Shown: positions 20,052 through 28,985, counted from the first letter of the stretch. The stretch is 64,000 bases of DNA from Streptomyces sp. AC550_RSS872 (GCF_019049285.1 NZ_JAGMUL010000051.1:1-64000), one strand, 5' to 3'. The notes: generated by a model from the sequence alone, not told the origin. Program-made: numbers and translations.

Positions 20052-21457
20052 CCGATTGGCAGGGGAAGAACGTCACCGTCGCCGGGCTCGGCGTCTCCGG
20101 GATCCCGGTGGCCAAGGTGCTGCACGCGCGCGGGGCGCACGTCACGGTCGTCAACGACGGCGACGACGCACGCGCGCGTGCCCAGGCCGCCGAACTGGAG
20201 GCGCTCGGCATCACCGTCCGCCTCGGCGACGGGGCGACCCTGCCCGAAGGCACCGAACTCATCGTCACCGCACCCGGCTGGAAGCCGGACAAGCCACTGT
20301 TCGCGGCGGCTCGTGAGGCGGGCGTCCCGGTCTGGGGCGACGTCGAGCTGGCCTGGCGGCTGCGCGGACCGGACGCCGCGCCCTGGCTCGCCGTCACCGG
20401 CACCAACGGCAAGACCACGACCGTCCAGATGCTCGCCTCCATTCTCAAGGCGGCCGGCCTGCGCACGGCCGCCGTCGGCAACATCGGCGTCTCCCTCCTC
20501 GACGCGGTGCTCGGCGACGAGCAGTACGACGTCCTCGCCGTGGAGTTGTCCAGCTACCAGCTGCACTGGGCGCCCTCGCTGCGGGCGCACTCCGCGGCCG
20601 TGCTGAACCTCGCCCCCGACCACCTCGACTGGCACGGCTCGATGGAGGCGTACGCCGCCGACAAGGGCCGTATCTACGAGGGCAATCGCGTCGCCTGTGT
20701 CTACAACGTCGCCGACAAGGCCACCGAGGACCTGGTACGCGCGGCGGACGTCGAGGAGGGCTGCCGGGCCATCGGCTTCACCCTCGGCACCCCGGGCCCG
20801 TCCCAACTCGGCGTCGTGGAGGGCATCCTGGTCGACCGTGCCTTCGTCGAGAACCGGCAGAAGAACGCCCAGGAGCTCGCCGAGGTCGCCGACGTCAACC
20901 CGCCGGCCCCGCACAACATCGCCAACGCCCTTGCGGCGGCGGCCCTCGCCCGGGCCTACGGCGTACCCGCCAAAGCCGTACGGGACGGCCTGCGCGCCTT
21001 CACCCCGGACGCCCATCGCATCGCGCATGTGGCGGACCTGGACGGGGTCGCGTACGTCGACGACTCCAAGGCCACCAACACCCACGCGGCGCAGGCCTCG
21101 TTGGCGGCGTACGAGTCCATCGTGTGGATCGCGGGCGGGCTCGCCAAGGGCGCCGTCTTCGAGGAACTGGTCGCCAGGTCGGCCGAGCGGCTGCGCGCAG
21201 TCGTGCTGATCGGCGCCGATCGCGGTCTGATCCGTGAAGCCCTCGCGCGACACGCGCCGGAAGTACCCGTCGTCGACCTCGACCGGACCGACACTGGGGC
21301 GATGCTCGCGGCGGTTCAGGAAGCGAAGCGGCTCGCCCAGCCCGGCGACACGGTGCTGCTTGCCCCGGCCTGTGCCTCGATGGACATGTTCGTCAACTAC
21401 AACCAGCGCGGTGACGTGTTCGCGGAGGCGGTTCGCGAACTCGGCGCGGGCGCCTGA
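20033..21457 (+). CDS. murD: UDP-MurNAc-Ala-D-Glu ligase MurD
   Basis: A 474-residue cytoplasmic ligase adding D-Glu to UDP-MurNAc-L-Ala. The N-terminal Rossmann motif is VAGLGVSG. The ATP loop is [12 protein letters not shown] at about residues 120-131, and the C-terminal domain carries [13 protein letters not shown]. Two starts are possible: ATG 20033, overlapping mraY by 19 bp, or GTG 20048, overlapping it by 4 bp. Neither has a strong Shine-Dalgarno, so coupling is likely. Confidence 0.94.
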   Translation: MGSGQVTDWQGKNVTVAGLGVSGIPVAKVLHARGAHVTVVNDGDDARARAQAAELEALGITVRLGDGATLPEGTELIVTAPGWKPDKPLFAAAREAGVPVWGDVELAWRLRGPDAAPWLAVTGTNGKTTTVQMLASILKAAGLRTAAVGNIGVSLLDAVLGDEQYDVLAVELSSYQLHWAPSLRAHSAAVLNLAPDHLDWHGSMEAYAADKGRIYEGNRVACVYNVADKATEDLVRAADVEEGCRAIGFTLGTPGPSQLGVVEGILVDRAFVENRQKNAQELAEVADVNPPAPHNIANALAAAALARAYGVPAKAVRDGLRAFTPDAHRIAHVADLDGVAYVDDSKATNTHAAQASLAAYESIVWIAGGLAKGAVFEELVARSAERLRAVVLIGADRGLIREALARHAPEVPVVDLDRTDTGAMLAAVQEAKRLAQPGDTVLLAPACASMDMFVNYNQRGDVFAEAVRELGAGA

Positions 21458-21505
21458 CGCCGGGTCTCGGCCACTGCGGGTGCTTCGGGACCCTTGGAGG
21501 GACGC

Positions 21506-21571
21506 GTGACTCGGAAGTGGCCGGACGATACGTACTCCCACGGCGAGGCGGTGGGCGCCGATGCCCGGTAG
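21506..21571 (+). CDS. Possible 21-codon coupled ORF upstream of ftsW
   Basis: GTG 21506 stands 5 nt after GGAGG (21497-21501), one of the best ribosome-binding sites in the cluster. It opens a 21-codon frame (MTRKWPDDTYSHGEAVGADA, then Arg) whose TAG (21569-21571) lies three codons inside ftsW. The ftsW start itself has only a weak site. The frame could feed ribosomes to ftsW; the peptide resembles nothing known. Confidence 0.4.
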   Translation: MTRKWPDDTYSHGEAVGADAR

Positions 21572-22925
21572 CCGTACGGGACGACCCCCCGTCCAGCGCG
21601 CGGTCCGGCGCCCCGTCGCTCCCCGGCCCTCGCCGCACGACAGCGCCGTACGCCGGCTCTACATCCGGCTGAACCGGGCCTGGGACCGGCCGCTGACCGC
21701 GTACTACCTGATCCTCGGCGGCAGCCTGCTGATCACCGTGCTCGGTCTGGTGATGGTCTACTCGGCCTCCCAGATCAAGGCATTGCAGATGTCGCTGCCG
21801 GGGTCGTACTTCTTCCGCAAGCAGCTGCTGGCCGCGGCGATCGGCGCCGGTCTGCTGTTCGCCGCCTCACGGATGCCGGTGAAGTTGCACCGGGCGCTGG
21901 CGTACCCGATCCTCGCGGGCGCCGTCTTCCTGATGGCGCTGGTGCAGGTCCCCGGGATAGGAGTCGCGGTCAACGGCAACCAGAACTGGATCGCCCTCGG
22001 CGGCTCCTTCCAGATCCAGCCCAGCGAGTTCGGCAAGCTCGCGCTGGTGCTGTGGGGCGCGGACCTGATCGCCCGCAAAGAGGACAAGAAGCTGCTCACG
22101 CAGTGGAAGCACATGCTGGTGCCGCTCGTGCCGGTCGCCTTCATGCTGCTCGGGCTGATCATGCTCGGCGGCGACATGGGTACGGCGATCGTCCTGTCGG
22201 CGATCCTGTTCGGCCTGTTGTGGCTGGCCGGGGCGCCGACCCGGCTGTTCGTGGGGGTCCTGTCGGTGGCCGGCCTGATCGGCCTGCTCCTGATCAAGAC
22301 CAGCGAGAACCGCATGGCCCGCCTTCAGTGCCTGGGCGCCACCGAGCCGCAGGCCGGTCCTGTCGACTGCTGGCAGGCAGTGCACGGCATCTACGCGCTC
22401 GCCTCCGGCGGAATCTTCGGTTCCGGGCTGGGTGCGAGCGTGGAGAAATGGGGCCAACTACCCGAAGCCCACACCGACTTCATCTTCGCCGTCACCGGTG
22501 AGGAACTGGGCCTGGCGGGGACGCTGTCGGTGCTCGCCCTGTTCGCGGCTCTAGGCTATGCGGGTATCCGCGTGGCCGGACGTACGGAGGATCGCTTCGT
22601 CAGGTATGCCGCGGGAGGTGTGACCACCTGGATCACCGCGCAAGCCGTGATCAACATCGGTGCGGTGCTCGGCCTGCTGCCGATCGCCGGCGTCCCCCTT
22701 CCGCTGTTCTCCTACGGAGGATCCGCCCTGCTGCCGACCATGTTCGCCATCGGGCTGCTGATCGCGTTCGCGCGCGACGAGCCCGCTGCGCGGGCAGCGC
22801 TTTCCGTGCGGCAACCCCGCTTTGGTAGAAAGCGTGCGGGAGGCGCCGGCTCCGGCCGGCCGCCTCGGAGATGGAACACGATGCGACGGCGTGCCTCGGC
22901 GGCGCGCTCGTCCGGAGAGCGGTGA
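21561..22925 (+). CDS. ftsW: SEDS peptidoglycan glycosyltransferase FtsW
   Basis: A 454-residue polytopic protein of the SEDS family that polymerises lipid II at the septum with FtsI. The first 45 residues are basic and cytoplasmic, followed by about ten membrane helices. Conserved parts include QPSEFGKLALVLW, the external loop with EAHTDFIFAVTGEELG, and the C-terminal PLPLFSYGGSALL. The cytoplasmic tail is short and basic. ATG 21561 is only weakly preceded by GGCGAGGCGG and lies inside the small upstream ORF. Confidence 0.94.
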   Translation: MPGSRTGRPPVQRAVRRPVAPRPSPHDSAVRRLYIRLNRAWDRPLTAYYLILGGSLLITVLGLVMVYSASQIKALQMSLPGSYFFRKQLLAAAIGAGLLFAASRMPVKLHRALAYPILAGAVFLMALVQVPGIGVAVNGNQNWIALGGSFQIQPSEFGKLALVLWGADLIARKEDKKLLTQWKHMLVPLVPVAFMLLGLIMLGGDMGTAIVLSAILFGLLWLAGAPTRLFVGVLSVAGLIGLLLIKTSENRMARLQCLGATEPQAGPVDCWQAVHGIYALASGGIFGSGLGASVEKWGQLPEAHTDFIFAVTGEELGLAGTLSVLALFAALGYAGIRVAGRTEDRFVRYAAGGVTTWITAQAVINIGAVLGLLPIAGVPLPLFSYGGSALLPTMFAIGLLIAFARDEPAARAALSVRQPRFGRKRAGGAGSGRPPRRWNTMRRRASAARSSGER

Positions 22926-22931
22926 ATTTCG

Positions 22932-24023
22932 GTGCATGTCGTACTCGCCGGTGGGGGGACCGCCGGCCACATCGAGCCCGCGCTCGCCCTCGCGGACGCC
23001 CTGCGCAGGCAGGACCCGACCGTGGGAATCACGGCCCTGGGCACGGAGCGCGGCCTGGAGACCAAGCTCGTCCCGCAGCGGGGCTACGAGCTCGCGCTGA
23101 TCCCCGCCGTGCCGCTGCCGCGCAAGCCCACGCCCGAACTGATCACCGTCCCGGGCCGGCTGCGCGGCACGATCAAGGCGACCGAGCAGATCCTGGAGCG
23201 CACCAAGGCGGACGCCGTCGTCGGCTTCGGCGGCTACGTCGCCCTGCCCGGCTACCTCGCCGCCAAGCGCCTCGGTGTGCCGATCGTGATCCACGAGGCC
23301 AACGCCCGCCCGGGCCTCGCCAACAAGATCGGTTCGCGGTACGCCGCCCAGGTCGCCGTCTCGACTCCGGACAGCAAGCTGCGCAACTCGCGCTACATCG
23401 GCATCCCGCTGCGCCGGACCATCGCCACTCTCGACCGGGCCGCCGTCCGCCCCGAGGCCCGCGCCGCGTTCGGCCTCGACCCGAACCTGCCCACGCTGCT
23501 GGTCTCCGGCGGGTCGCAGGGCGCCCGCCGCCTCAACGAGGTCGTCCAGCAGGTCGCGCCCTGGCTCCAGCAGGCCGGAATCCAGATCCTGCACGCGGTC
23601 GGGCCGAAGAACGAACTGCCGCAGGTGCACCAGATGCCGGGGATGCCCCCGTACATCCCGGTACCGTACGTGGACCGGATGGACCTCGCGTACGCCGCGG
23701 CCGACATGATGCTCTGCCGTGCGGGCGCGATGACCGTCGCCGAACTCTCCGCCGTCGGACTCCCGGCCGCCTATGTCCCGCTGCCCATCGGCAACGGCGA
23801 ACAGCGGCTCAACGCCCAGCCGGTGGTCAAGGCCGGCGGCGGACTGCTGGTCGACGACGCGGAACTCACGCCCGAGTGGGTGCAGCAGAACGTCCTGCCC
23901 GTGCTCGCCGACCCGCACCGGCTGTACGAGATGTCCCGCGCCGCAAGCGAGTTCGGCCGCCGGGACGCCGACGACCTGCTCGTCGGCATGGTGTACGAGG
24001 CGATTGCCTCGCATCGCCGCTAG
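22932..24023 (+). CDS. murG: Lipid II synthase MurG
   Basis: A 363-residue GT28 glycosyltransferase transferring GlcNAc from UDP-GlcNAc to lipid I at the inner membrane face. The N-terminal loop is VLAGGGTAGHIEPALALADAL. The Gly-rich loop is VVGFGGYVALPG. The donor-site motifs SGGSQGARRLNE and CRAGAMTVAELSA are present. GTG 22932 begins six bases after ftsW. Confidence 0.95.
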   Translation: MHVVLAGGGTAGHIEPALALADALRRQDPTVGITALGTERGLETKLVPQRGYELALIPAVPLPRKPTPELITVPGRLRGTIKATEQILERTKADAVVGFGGYVALPGYLAAKRLGVPIVIHEANARPGLANKIGSRYAAQVAVSTPDSKLRNSRYIGIPLRRTIATLDRAAVRPEARAAFGLDPNLPTLLVSGGSQGARRLNEVVQQVAPWLQQAGIQILHAVGPKNELPQVHQMPGMPPYIPVPYVDRMDLAYAAADMMLCRAGAMTVAELSAVGLPAAYVPLPIGNGEQRLNAQPVVKAGGGLLVDDAELTPEWVQQNVLPVLADPHRLYEMSRAASEFGRRDADDLLVGMVYEAIASHRR

Positions 24024-24048
24024 GAACGTATGACGGAGGGCAGGGAGC

Positions 24049-24846
24049 GTGGCCGGACCGACGACCGCAGAGCGCGGTGAACGCCAGCAGGAGTCGTCCG
24101 ACCCGCCCCTCGCCCGGCGATTGAGGCCGACGCCGAGACTTCGTGCGATCATCATCCTTCTTGTCGTGCTCGCCCTCCTCGGCGCGGGCTCCGTGTGGCT
24201 GCTGTACGGCTCCAAGTGGCTGCGTGTCGAGCGCGTATCCGTCTCGGGGACCCGGGTTCTGACGCCCGAACAGGTCCAGGAGGTGGCCGACGTCCCGGTG
24301 GGAGCGCCGCTGATTTCTGTCGACACCGACGCGATTGAGACACGGCTTCGCCAGGAATTGCCCCGAATTGACGTGGTTGACGTGGTTCGCTCCTGGCCGC
24401 ATGGAATCGGCCTTAAAGTGGCGGAGCGCACTCCGGTTCTGATTGTCCAAAAGGACGGAAAGTTCGTCGAAGTGGACAAGGAAGGCGTCCGTTTCGCCAC
24501 GGTTTCTCAGGCTCCGAAAGGCGTTCCCGCACTGGAATTGACGGCGTCCCGGTCGAGCTCCGCCGCCGCGAGCCTGCGCCGCTTCGGGGAGAGCCGACTG
24601 GTGCGGGAGGCGGTGCGCGTCGCCCGGGCCCTTCCGGACGCCGTCGCGCGCGACACCCAGGTCGTCAAGGTCCGTTCCTACGACGACATCTCACTGGCTT
24701 TGACCGGCGGACGAACCGTGGCCTGGGGGAGTGGCGAGAAGGGGGATGCGAAGGCTCGCACACTCACCGCTCTCATGAAAGCCTCGCCGGATGCGCGGTA
24801 CTTCGACGTCAGCGTTCCCACCGCGCCTGCGTCATCAGGGAGTTGA
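24049..24846 (+). CDS. ftsQ: Cell division protein FtsQ
   Basis: 265 residues: a cytoplasmic N-terminus, one membrane helix at about residues 32-55 (AIIILLVVLALLGAGSVWLL), an external POTRA domain (VERVSVSGTRVLTPEQVQEV) and the FtsQ beta-domain. It recruits FtsL/DivIC to the septum. GTG 24049 follows GGAGGGCAGGGAG. Codons from about 24310 to 24540 use far more A/T in third position than the neighbouring genes. Confidence 0.92.
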   Translation: MAGPTTAERGERQQESSDPPLARRLRPTPRLRAIIILLVVLALLGAGSVWLLYGSKWLRVERVSVSGTRVLTPEQVQEVADVPVGAPLISVDTDAIETRLRQELPRIDVVDVVRSWPHGIGLKVAERTPVLIVQKDGKFVEVDKEGVRFATVSQAPKGVPALELTASRSSSAAASLRRFGESRLVREAVRVARALPDAVARDTQVVKVRSYDDISLALTGGRTVAWGSGEKGDAKARTLTALMKASPDARYFDVSVPTAPASSGS

Positions 24847-24874
24847 CGCACATCCGCGCAGGCCAGCACCCTGG

Positions 24875-24905
24875 TTGGGCAGCGACATGGCTGATCACAT
24901 AGGGT
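24875..24905 (+). promoter_or_regulatory. Candidate upstream ftsZ promoter
   Basis: TTGGGC (24875-24880), a 19-bp spacer and TAGGGT (24900-24905). The transcript would begin near 24912, a few bases before the GGGAGG site of the small leader ORF. Several ftsZ promoters are known in Streptomyces; this assignment is by sequence only. Confidence 0.4.
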
Positions 24906-24929
24906 GAAAAGAAAAACGGGAGGTTCGGC

Positions 24930-25004
24930 GTGTTCGTTGAACGTGCGCCACTTGTCGACTTAGTGTCCTGTTCAGAAGACTTCAAGGAACAGACACACTG
25001 GTAA
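24930..25004 (+). CDS. Possible 24-codon leader ORF before ftsZ with a TTA codon
   Basis: GGGAGG (24918-24923) is followed six bases later by GTG 24930, opening a 24-codon frame that starts MFVERAPLVDLVSC and ends at TAA 25002-25004. Leu11 is encoded by TTA (24960-24962), the rare codon read only by the bldA tRNA in Streptomyces. The stop lies at the left arm of the inverted repeat 25003-25027. The region also holds promoter candidates, so the frame may be fortuitous. Confidence 0.4.
   Translation: MFVERAPLVDLVSCSEDFKEQTHW
24937..24966 (+). promoter_or_regulatory. Candidate internal ftsZ promoter
   Basis: TTGAAC (24937-24942), an 18-bp spacer and TAGTGT (24961-24966) fit a vegetative-type promoter and would start transcription near 24973, inside the small leader ORF. 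Confidence 0.45.
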
Positions 25005-25027
25005 CCCTAAACTTCAGGGTTAGGGTT
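24992..25027 (+). promoter_or_regulatory. ftsZ regulatory region: GACAC motif and inverted repeat
   Basis: GACAC (24992-24996) matches the WhiA core, and ftsZ is an established WhiA/WhiB target in Streptomyces. Just downstream, AACCCTAA (25003-25010) and TTAGGGTT (25020-25027) form a perfect 8-bp inverted repeat with a 9-nt centre. TAAACT (25008-25013) and TAGGGT (25021-25026) are possible -10 boxes of the developmentally controlled promoter. The repeat could also fold in RNA. Confidence 0.5.
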
Positions 25028-25130
25028 CGGGTCGGCGCTACGGACCGTCCCATTCGGCATCAGTCGCGGTTCACGAAGCACAGCCTCTCGTGATCCGACG
25101 ACCCGTAACTCGAGGCGAGAGGCCTTCGAC

Positions 25131-26354
25131 GTGGCAGCACCGCAGAACTACCTCGCAGTCATCAAAGTCATCGGTGTCGGCGGCGGTGGTGTCAATGCCA
25201 TCAACCGGATGATCGAGGTCGGTCTCAAGGGCGTCGAGTTCATCGCCATCAACACCGACGCGCAAGCTCTGTTGATGAGCGACGCCGACGTCAAGCTCGA
25301 CGTCGGCCGTGAACTCACCCGCGGACTCGGCGCCGGAGCCAACCCGGCCGTCGGCCGCAAGGCCGCCGAGGACCACCGCGAGGAGATCGAAGAGGTCCTC
25401 AAGGGGGCCGACATGGTCTTCGTGACGGCCGGTGAAGGCGGCGGCACCGGGACCGGCGGCGCGCCCGTCGTGGCCAATATCGCCCGCTCTCTTGGCGCCC
25501 TCACCATCGGCGTGGTCACGCGCCCGTTCACCTTCGAGGGACGGCGCCGCGCCAACCAGGCCGAGGACGGCATCGCCGAGCTCCGCGAAGAGGTCGACAC
25601 CCTCATCGTCATCCCGAACGACCGGCTGCTGTCCATCTCGGACCGCCAGGTCTCGGTCCTCGACGCCTTCAAGTCGGCCGACCAGGTCCTGCTCTCCGGT
25701 GTCCAGGGCATCACCGACCTCATCACCACCCCGGGCCTCATCAACCTCGACTTCGCCGACGTCAAGTCGGTCATGTCCGAGGCCGGTTCGGCTCTCATGG
25801 GCATCGGCTCGGCCCGCGGCGACGACCGCGCGGTGGCCGCGGCCGAGATGGCGATCTCCTCGCCGCTGCTGGAAGCCTCCATCGACGGCGCCCGGGGCGT
25901 GCTGCTCTCCATCTCCGGTGGTTCCGACCTCGGCCTGTTCGAGATCAACGAGGCGGCCCAGCTGGTCAGCGAGGCCGCCCACCCCGAGGCCAACATCATC
26001 TTCGGCGCGGTCATCGATGACGCCCTCGGCGACGAGGTCCGGGTCACCGTGATCGCGGCCGGCTTCGACGGAGGCCAGCCGCCGGCCCGGCGGGACAACG
26101 TCCTCGGTTCGACCTCGTCGTCCTCCTCCTCTTCCCCTTCCTCGTCCCCGGCCCGCCGTGAGGAGCCCACCCCGGTACGGCCGGCCGAGAGCCGCCCGTC
26201 CTTCGGCTCGCTCGGCAGCGTCACGCCGAAGGAGGAGCCGGAGTCCGCGCCCGAGCCGGCGAACGACATCCCGGTCGCCCCGCCGGTCCCGCCGTCGCGG
26301 ACCTACGCCGACAGCGCGGCGGAGGAACTGGACGTTCCGGACTTCCTTAAGTGA
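25131..26354 (+). CDS. ftsZ: Cell division GTPase FtsZ
   Basis: A 407-residue tubulin homologue that forms the Z-ring. The GTP-binding loop is [10 protein letters not shown] at about residues 103-112. The T7 catalytic loop region is [11 protein letters not shown]. The globular domain ends near residue 320. A Ser/Pro-rich linker of about 80 residues leads to the conserved tail DVPDFLK, which binds SepF and other partners. GTG 25131 follows GAGGCGAGAGG. It has its own promoter region in the 284-bp gap after ftsQ. Confidence 0.97.
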   Translation: MAAPQNYLAVIKVIGVGGGGVNAINRMIEVGLKGVEFIAINTDAQALLMSDADVKLDVGRELTRGLGAGANPAVGRKAAEDHREEIEEVLKGADMVFVTAGEGGGTGTGGAPVVANIARSLGALTIGVVTRPFTFEGRRRANQAEDGIAELREEVDTLIVIPNDRLLSISDRQVSVLDAFKSADQVLLSGVQGITDLITTPGLINLDFADVKSVMSEAGSALMGIGSARGDDRAVAAAEMAISSPLLEASIDGARGVLLSISGGSDLGLFEINEAAQLVSEAAHPEANIIFGAVIDDALGDEVRVTVIAAGFDGGQPPARRDNVLGSTSSSSSSSPSSSPARREEPTPVRPAESRPSFGSLGSVTPKEEPESAPEPANDIPVAPPVPPSRTYADSAAEELDVPDFLK

Positions 26355-26364
26355 TCCTTCAGAC

Positions 26365-27093
26365 GTGATAGGACAGCGCGACACCGTGAGCGGCGCGCAC
26401 TTCGCCTTCACCGACCGGTGGGGCGGGGTGAGCGCCGCTCCGTATGAGGAGCTCAACCTCGGCGGCGCGGTCGGTGACGACCCGGGAGCCGTACTGACCA
26501 ACCGCGAACTCGCCGCCAAGTCCCTTGGGCTCGGCCCGGGCGAGGTCGTCTGGATGAACCAGGTGCACGGGGCGGACGTCGTCGTGGTCGACGGACCATG
26601 GCGTGATCGTCCGGTGCCGGACGTCGACGCGATCGTCACGGCGCAACGGGGCCTCGCCCTTGCCGTACTCACCGCCGACTGCGTGCCGGTCCTGCTGGCC
26701 GACCCGGTCGCCGGGATCGTCGGCGCGGCACACGCGGGACGGCCCGGCATGATCGCCGGGGTCGTCCCGGCCGCGCTACGCGCGATGACGGACCTGGGTG
26801 CCGAGCCGTCCCGGATCATCGCCCGCACCGGCCCTGCCGTCTGCGGACGGTGCTACGAGGTGCCCGAGGCGATGCGCGCCGAAGTGGCCGCCGTGGAGCC
26901 GACGGCGTACGCCGAGACGAGTTGGGGCACGCCCGCGGTGGACGTGGCCGCCGGAGTGCACGCCCAGCTCGGGCGCCTCGGGGTGCGCGACCGGGAGCAG
27001 TCGCCGGTCTGCACGCTGGAGTCGCGCGACCACTTCTCGTACCGCCGCGACCGCACCACCGGTCGGCTCGCGGGCTATGTATGGCTGGACTGA
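26365..27093 (+). CDS. pgeF: Peptidoglycan editing factor PgeF (YfiH/YlmD, LACC1-like)
   Basis: A 242-residue laccase-domain protein. Metal and active-site residues are recognisable: His in MNQVHGADV, Cys in LTADCVPVLLAD, and His in GAAHAGRPG. GPAVCGRCYEV is also conserved. Family members act on purine nucleosides, and E. coli PgeF keeps misincorporated amino acids out of peptidoglycan precursors. GTG 26365 (10 bp after ftsZ) is chosen; GTG 26386 would shorten the protein by seven residues. It is usually co-transcribed with ftsZ. Confidence 0.87.
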   Translation: MIGQRDTVSGAHFAFTDRWGGVSAAPYEELNLGGAVGDDPGAVLTNRELAAKSLGLGPGEVVWMNQVHGADVVVVDGPWRDRPVPDVDAIVTAQRGLALAVLTADCVPVLLADPVAGIVGAAHAGRPGMIAGVVPAALRAMTDLGAEPSRIIARTGPAVCGRCYEVPEAMRAEVAAVEPTAYAETSWGTPAVDVAAGVHAQLGRLGVRDREQSPVCTLESRDHFSYRRDRTTGRLAGYVWLD

Positions 27094-27819
27094 ATGGACA
27101 TGACGGACCGTAAGGACGAACTCGCCGCGAACCTGGCGAAGGTGGAGGACCGTATCGCCGCGGCGTGCGCGGCGGCCGGGCGCGCCCGCGAGGAGGTGAC
27201 CCTGATCGTGGTCACCAAGACCTATCCCGCGAGCGATGTGCGGATGCTGTCGGAACTCGGTGTGCGCCATGTCGCCGAGAACCGCGATCAGGACGCGGCA
27301 CCGAAGGCCGCCGAATGTTCGGATCTGCCCCTTGCGTGGCATTTTGTCGGCCAACTCCAGACCAACAAAGTGCGATCTGTGGTCGGTTACGCGGATCTCG
27401 TGCAGTCCGTCGATCGTTCCAAGCTGGTGACGGCCCTGTCGAAGGAGGCCGTACGGCAGGAGCGTGAGGTCGGCTGTCTGATCCAGGTGGCGCTGGACGC
27501 GGGAGCCAGTGAGAGGGGCGAGAGGGGTGGTGTGGCGCCGGGCGGGATCGAAGAGTTGGCCGACCTCGTCGCGAAGGCCCCCGGGCTCAGGCTCGACGGG
27601 CTCATGACCGTGGCTCCGCTCAGCGGGGAGTACGCGGGGCGCCAACAGGCGGCGTTCGAGCGGTTGATGGATTTGTCGACGGACCTGCGCCGAGCTCATC
27701 CGGCTGCGAACATGGTCTCGGCAGGGATGAGTGCAGACCTCGAAGAGGCCGTGGCGGCCGGTGCGACACATGTGCGCGTCGGCACTGCGGTACTCGGAGT
27801 CCGCCCCAGGCTCGGGTAA
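27094..27819 (+). CDS. YggS/PLPHP-family PLP homeostasis protein
   Basis: A 241-residue single-domain alanine-racemase-fold protein that binds pyridoxal phosphate without known catalysis and balances PLP and amino-acid pools. The PLP lysine is in IVVTKTYP near residue 36. Other family segments are HFVGQLQTNKVR, GLMTVAPLS, and the phosphate-binding THVRVGTAVLG. ATG directly follows the pgeF stop. Its place between pgeF and sepF is conserved among actinomycetes and many Gram-positives (ylmE position). Confidence 0.9.
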   Translation: MDMTDRKDELAANLAKVEDRIAAACAAAGRAREEVTLIVVTKTYPASDVRMLSELGVRHVAENRDQDAAPKAAECSDLPLAWHFVGQLQTNKVRSVVGYADLVQSVDRSKLVTALSKEAVRQEREVGCLIQVALDAGASERGERGGVAPGGIEELADLVAKAPGLRLDGLMTVAPLSGEYAGRQQAAFERLMDLSTDLRRAHPAANMVSAGMSADLEEAVAAGATHVRVGTAVLGVRPRLG

Positions 27820-27888
27820 CGTCGCCAGGAAGTCGGACCACAGCAGAAAATATGGTCAATGTCGCCGAAAGGCGGGCGTAACGACCGC

Positions 27889-27919
27889 GTGGATCGCGGG
27901 CACTTGGCAGTCGATCCAC
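27889..27919 (+). other. Hairpin upstream of sepF
   Basis: GTGGATC (27889-27895) and GATCCAC (27913-27919) are perfect arms with a 17-nt loop. They end about 11 nt before the sepF ribosome-binding site. The hairpin could affect sepF translation; there is no independent evidence. Confidence 0.35.
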
Positions 27920-27941
27920 CACAGAGCGGAGGACTCAGAGC

Positions 27942-28583
27942 ATGGCCGGCGCGATGCGCAAGATGGCGGTCTACCTCGGCCTCGTGGAGGACGATGGGTA
28001 CGACGGCCGGGGGTTCGACCCCGACGACGACTTCGAGCCCGAACTGGACCCGGAGCCCGAGCGGGATCATCGACGGCACGAGCCGTCACATCAGTCGCAC
28101 AGTGCACATCAGTCCCAAAGGGACGAAGAGGTGCGAATCGTGCAGCCGCCCGCGCCGCGTGAACCCGTGGCTCGATCGACTTCGCTACCCGCGGAATCCG
28201 GCCGCCCGGCGCGCATCGCGCCCGTGGCGTCCATCACACAAGAACGCGCAAGCCTGGAGAAGAACGCACCGGTGATCATGCCCAAGGTCGTGTCGGAACG
28301 AGAGCCGTACCGGATCACCACACTTCACCCGCGGACCTACAACGAGGCCCGTACCATCGGGGAACACTTCCGTGAAGGCACCCCGGTGATCATGAATCTG
28401 ACTGAGATGGATGACACAGACGCGAAGCGACTTGTCGACTTTGCGGCTGGTTTGGTGTTTGGTCTTCACGGCAGCATCGAGCGGGTGACGCAGAAGGTGT
28501 TCCTGTTGTCTCCTGCTAACGTCGATGTCACGGCGGAGGACAAGGCCCGTATCGCAGAGGGCGGGTTCTTCAACCAGAGCTGA
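27942..28583 (+). CDS. sepF: Cell division protein SepF
   Basis: 213 residues. An N-terminal amphipathic membrane-binding helix ([15 protein letters not shown]) precedes a long acidic/His-rich disordered linker. The SepF core from about residue 125 contains [20 protein letters not shown] and [19 protein letters not shown]. SepF tethers FtsZ to the membrane; actinobacteria lack FtsA. ATG 27942 follows GCGGAGGA. Confidence 0.93.
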   Translation: MAGAMRKMAVYLGLVEDDGYDGRGFDPDDDFEPELDPEPERDHRRHEPSHQSHSAHQSQRDEEVRIVQPPAPREPVARSTSLPAESGRPARIAPVASITQERASLEKNAPVIMPKVVSEREPYRITTLHPRTYNEARTIGEHFREGTPVIMNLTEMDDTDAKRLVDFAAGLVFGLHGSIERVTQKVFLLSPANVDVTAEDKARIAEGGFFNQS

Positions 28584-28642
28584 GACGCACCACCGGAAAC
28601 AACCGCACGGATCAGGGAACAGGGGAGAGGGAAGCACCAGTC

Positions 28643-28930
28643 ATGAGCGTGGTCTTGCAGGTTCTCTACATCGCGCTGATGGTCTTCCTCATCGTGCTTA
28701 TCTTCCGGTTGGTCATGGACTACGTCTTCCAGTTCGCCCGCTCGTGGCAACCCGGCAAGGCGATGGTGGTCGTTCTGGAGGCCACCTACACTGTCACTGA
28801 TCCACCGCTCAAGCTTCTGCGGCGGGTCATCCCGCCGCTGCGTCTCGGGGGCGTGGCGCTCGACCTGTCCTTCTTCGTACTGATGATCATCGTCTACATC
28901 CTGATCACGCTCGTGCGGAGCGCGATGTGA
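28643..28930 (+). CDS. YggT-family membrane protein
   Basis: A 95-residue protein with two hydrophobic segments (about residues 1-28 and 66-93) around a short loop containing the family motif TDPPLKLLRRVIPPLRLGGVALD. ATG 28643 is preceded by GGGGAGAGGGAAG. It sits between sepF and divIVA, the usual Gram-positive position. The molecular role is unsettled; links to membrane stress and division are reported for relatives. Confidence 0.88.
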   Translation: MSVVLQVLYIALMVFLIVLIFRLVMDYVFQFARSWQPGKAMVVVLEATYTVTDPPLKLLRRVIPPLRLGGVALDLSFFVLMIIVYILITLVRSAM

Positions 28931-28985
28931 GCGATGTGACAGATACGGTCTTGCCGACTGCCGACGACAACGTTGAGGTGAAGAG

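Noticed and set aside
25003-25027. Telomere-type TTAGGG repeats or a replication element
   Set aside because: There are only two partial units, in a promoter region deep inside a housekeeping cluster; an inverted repeat explains them better.
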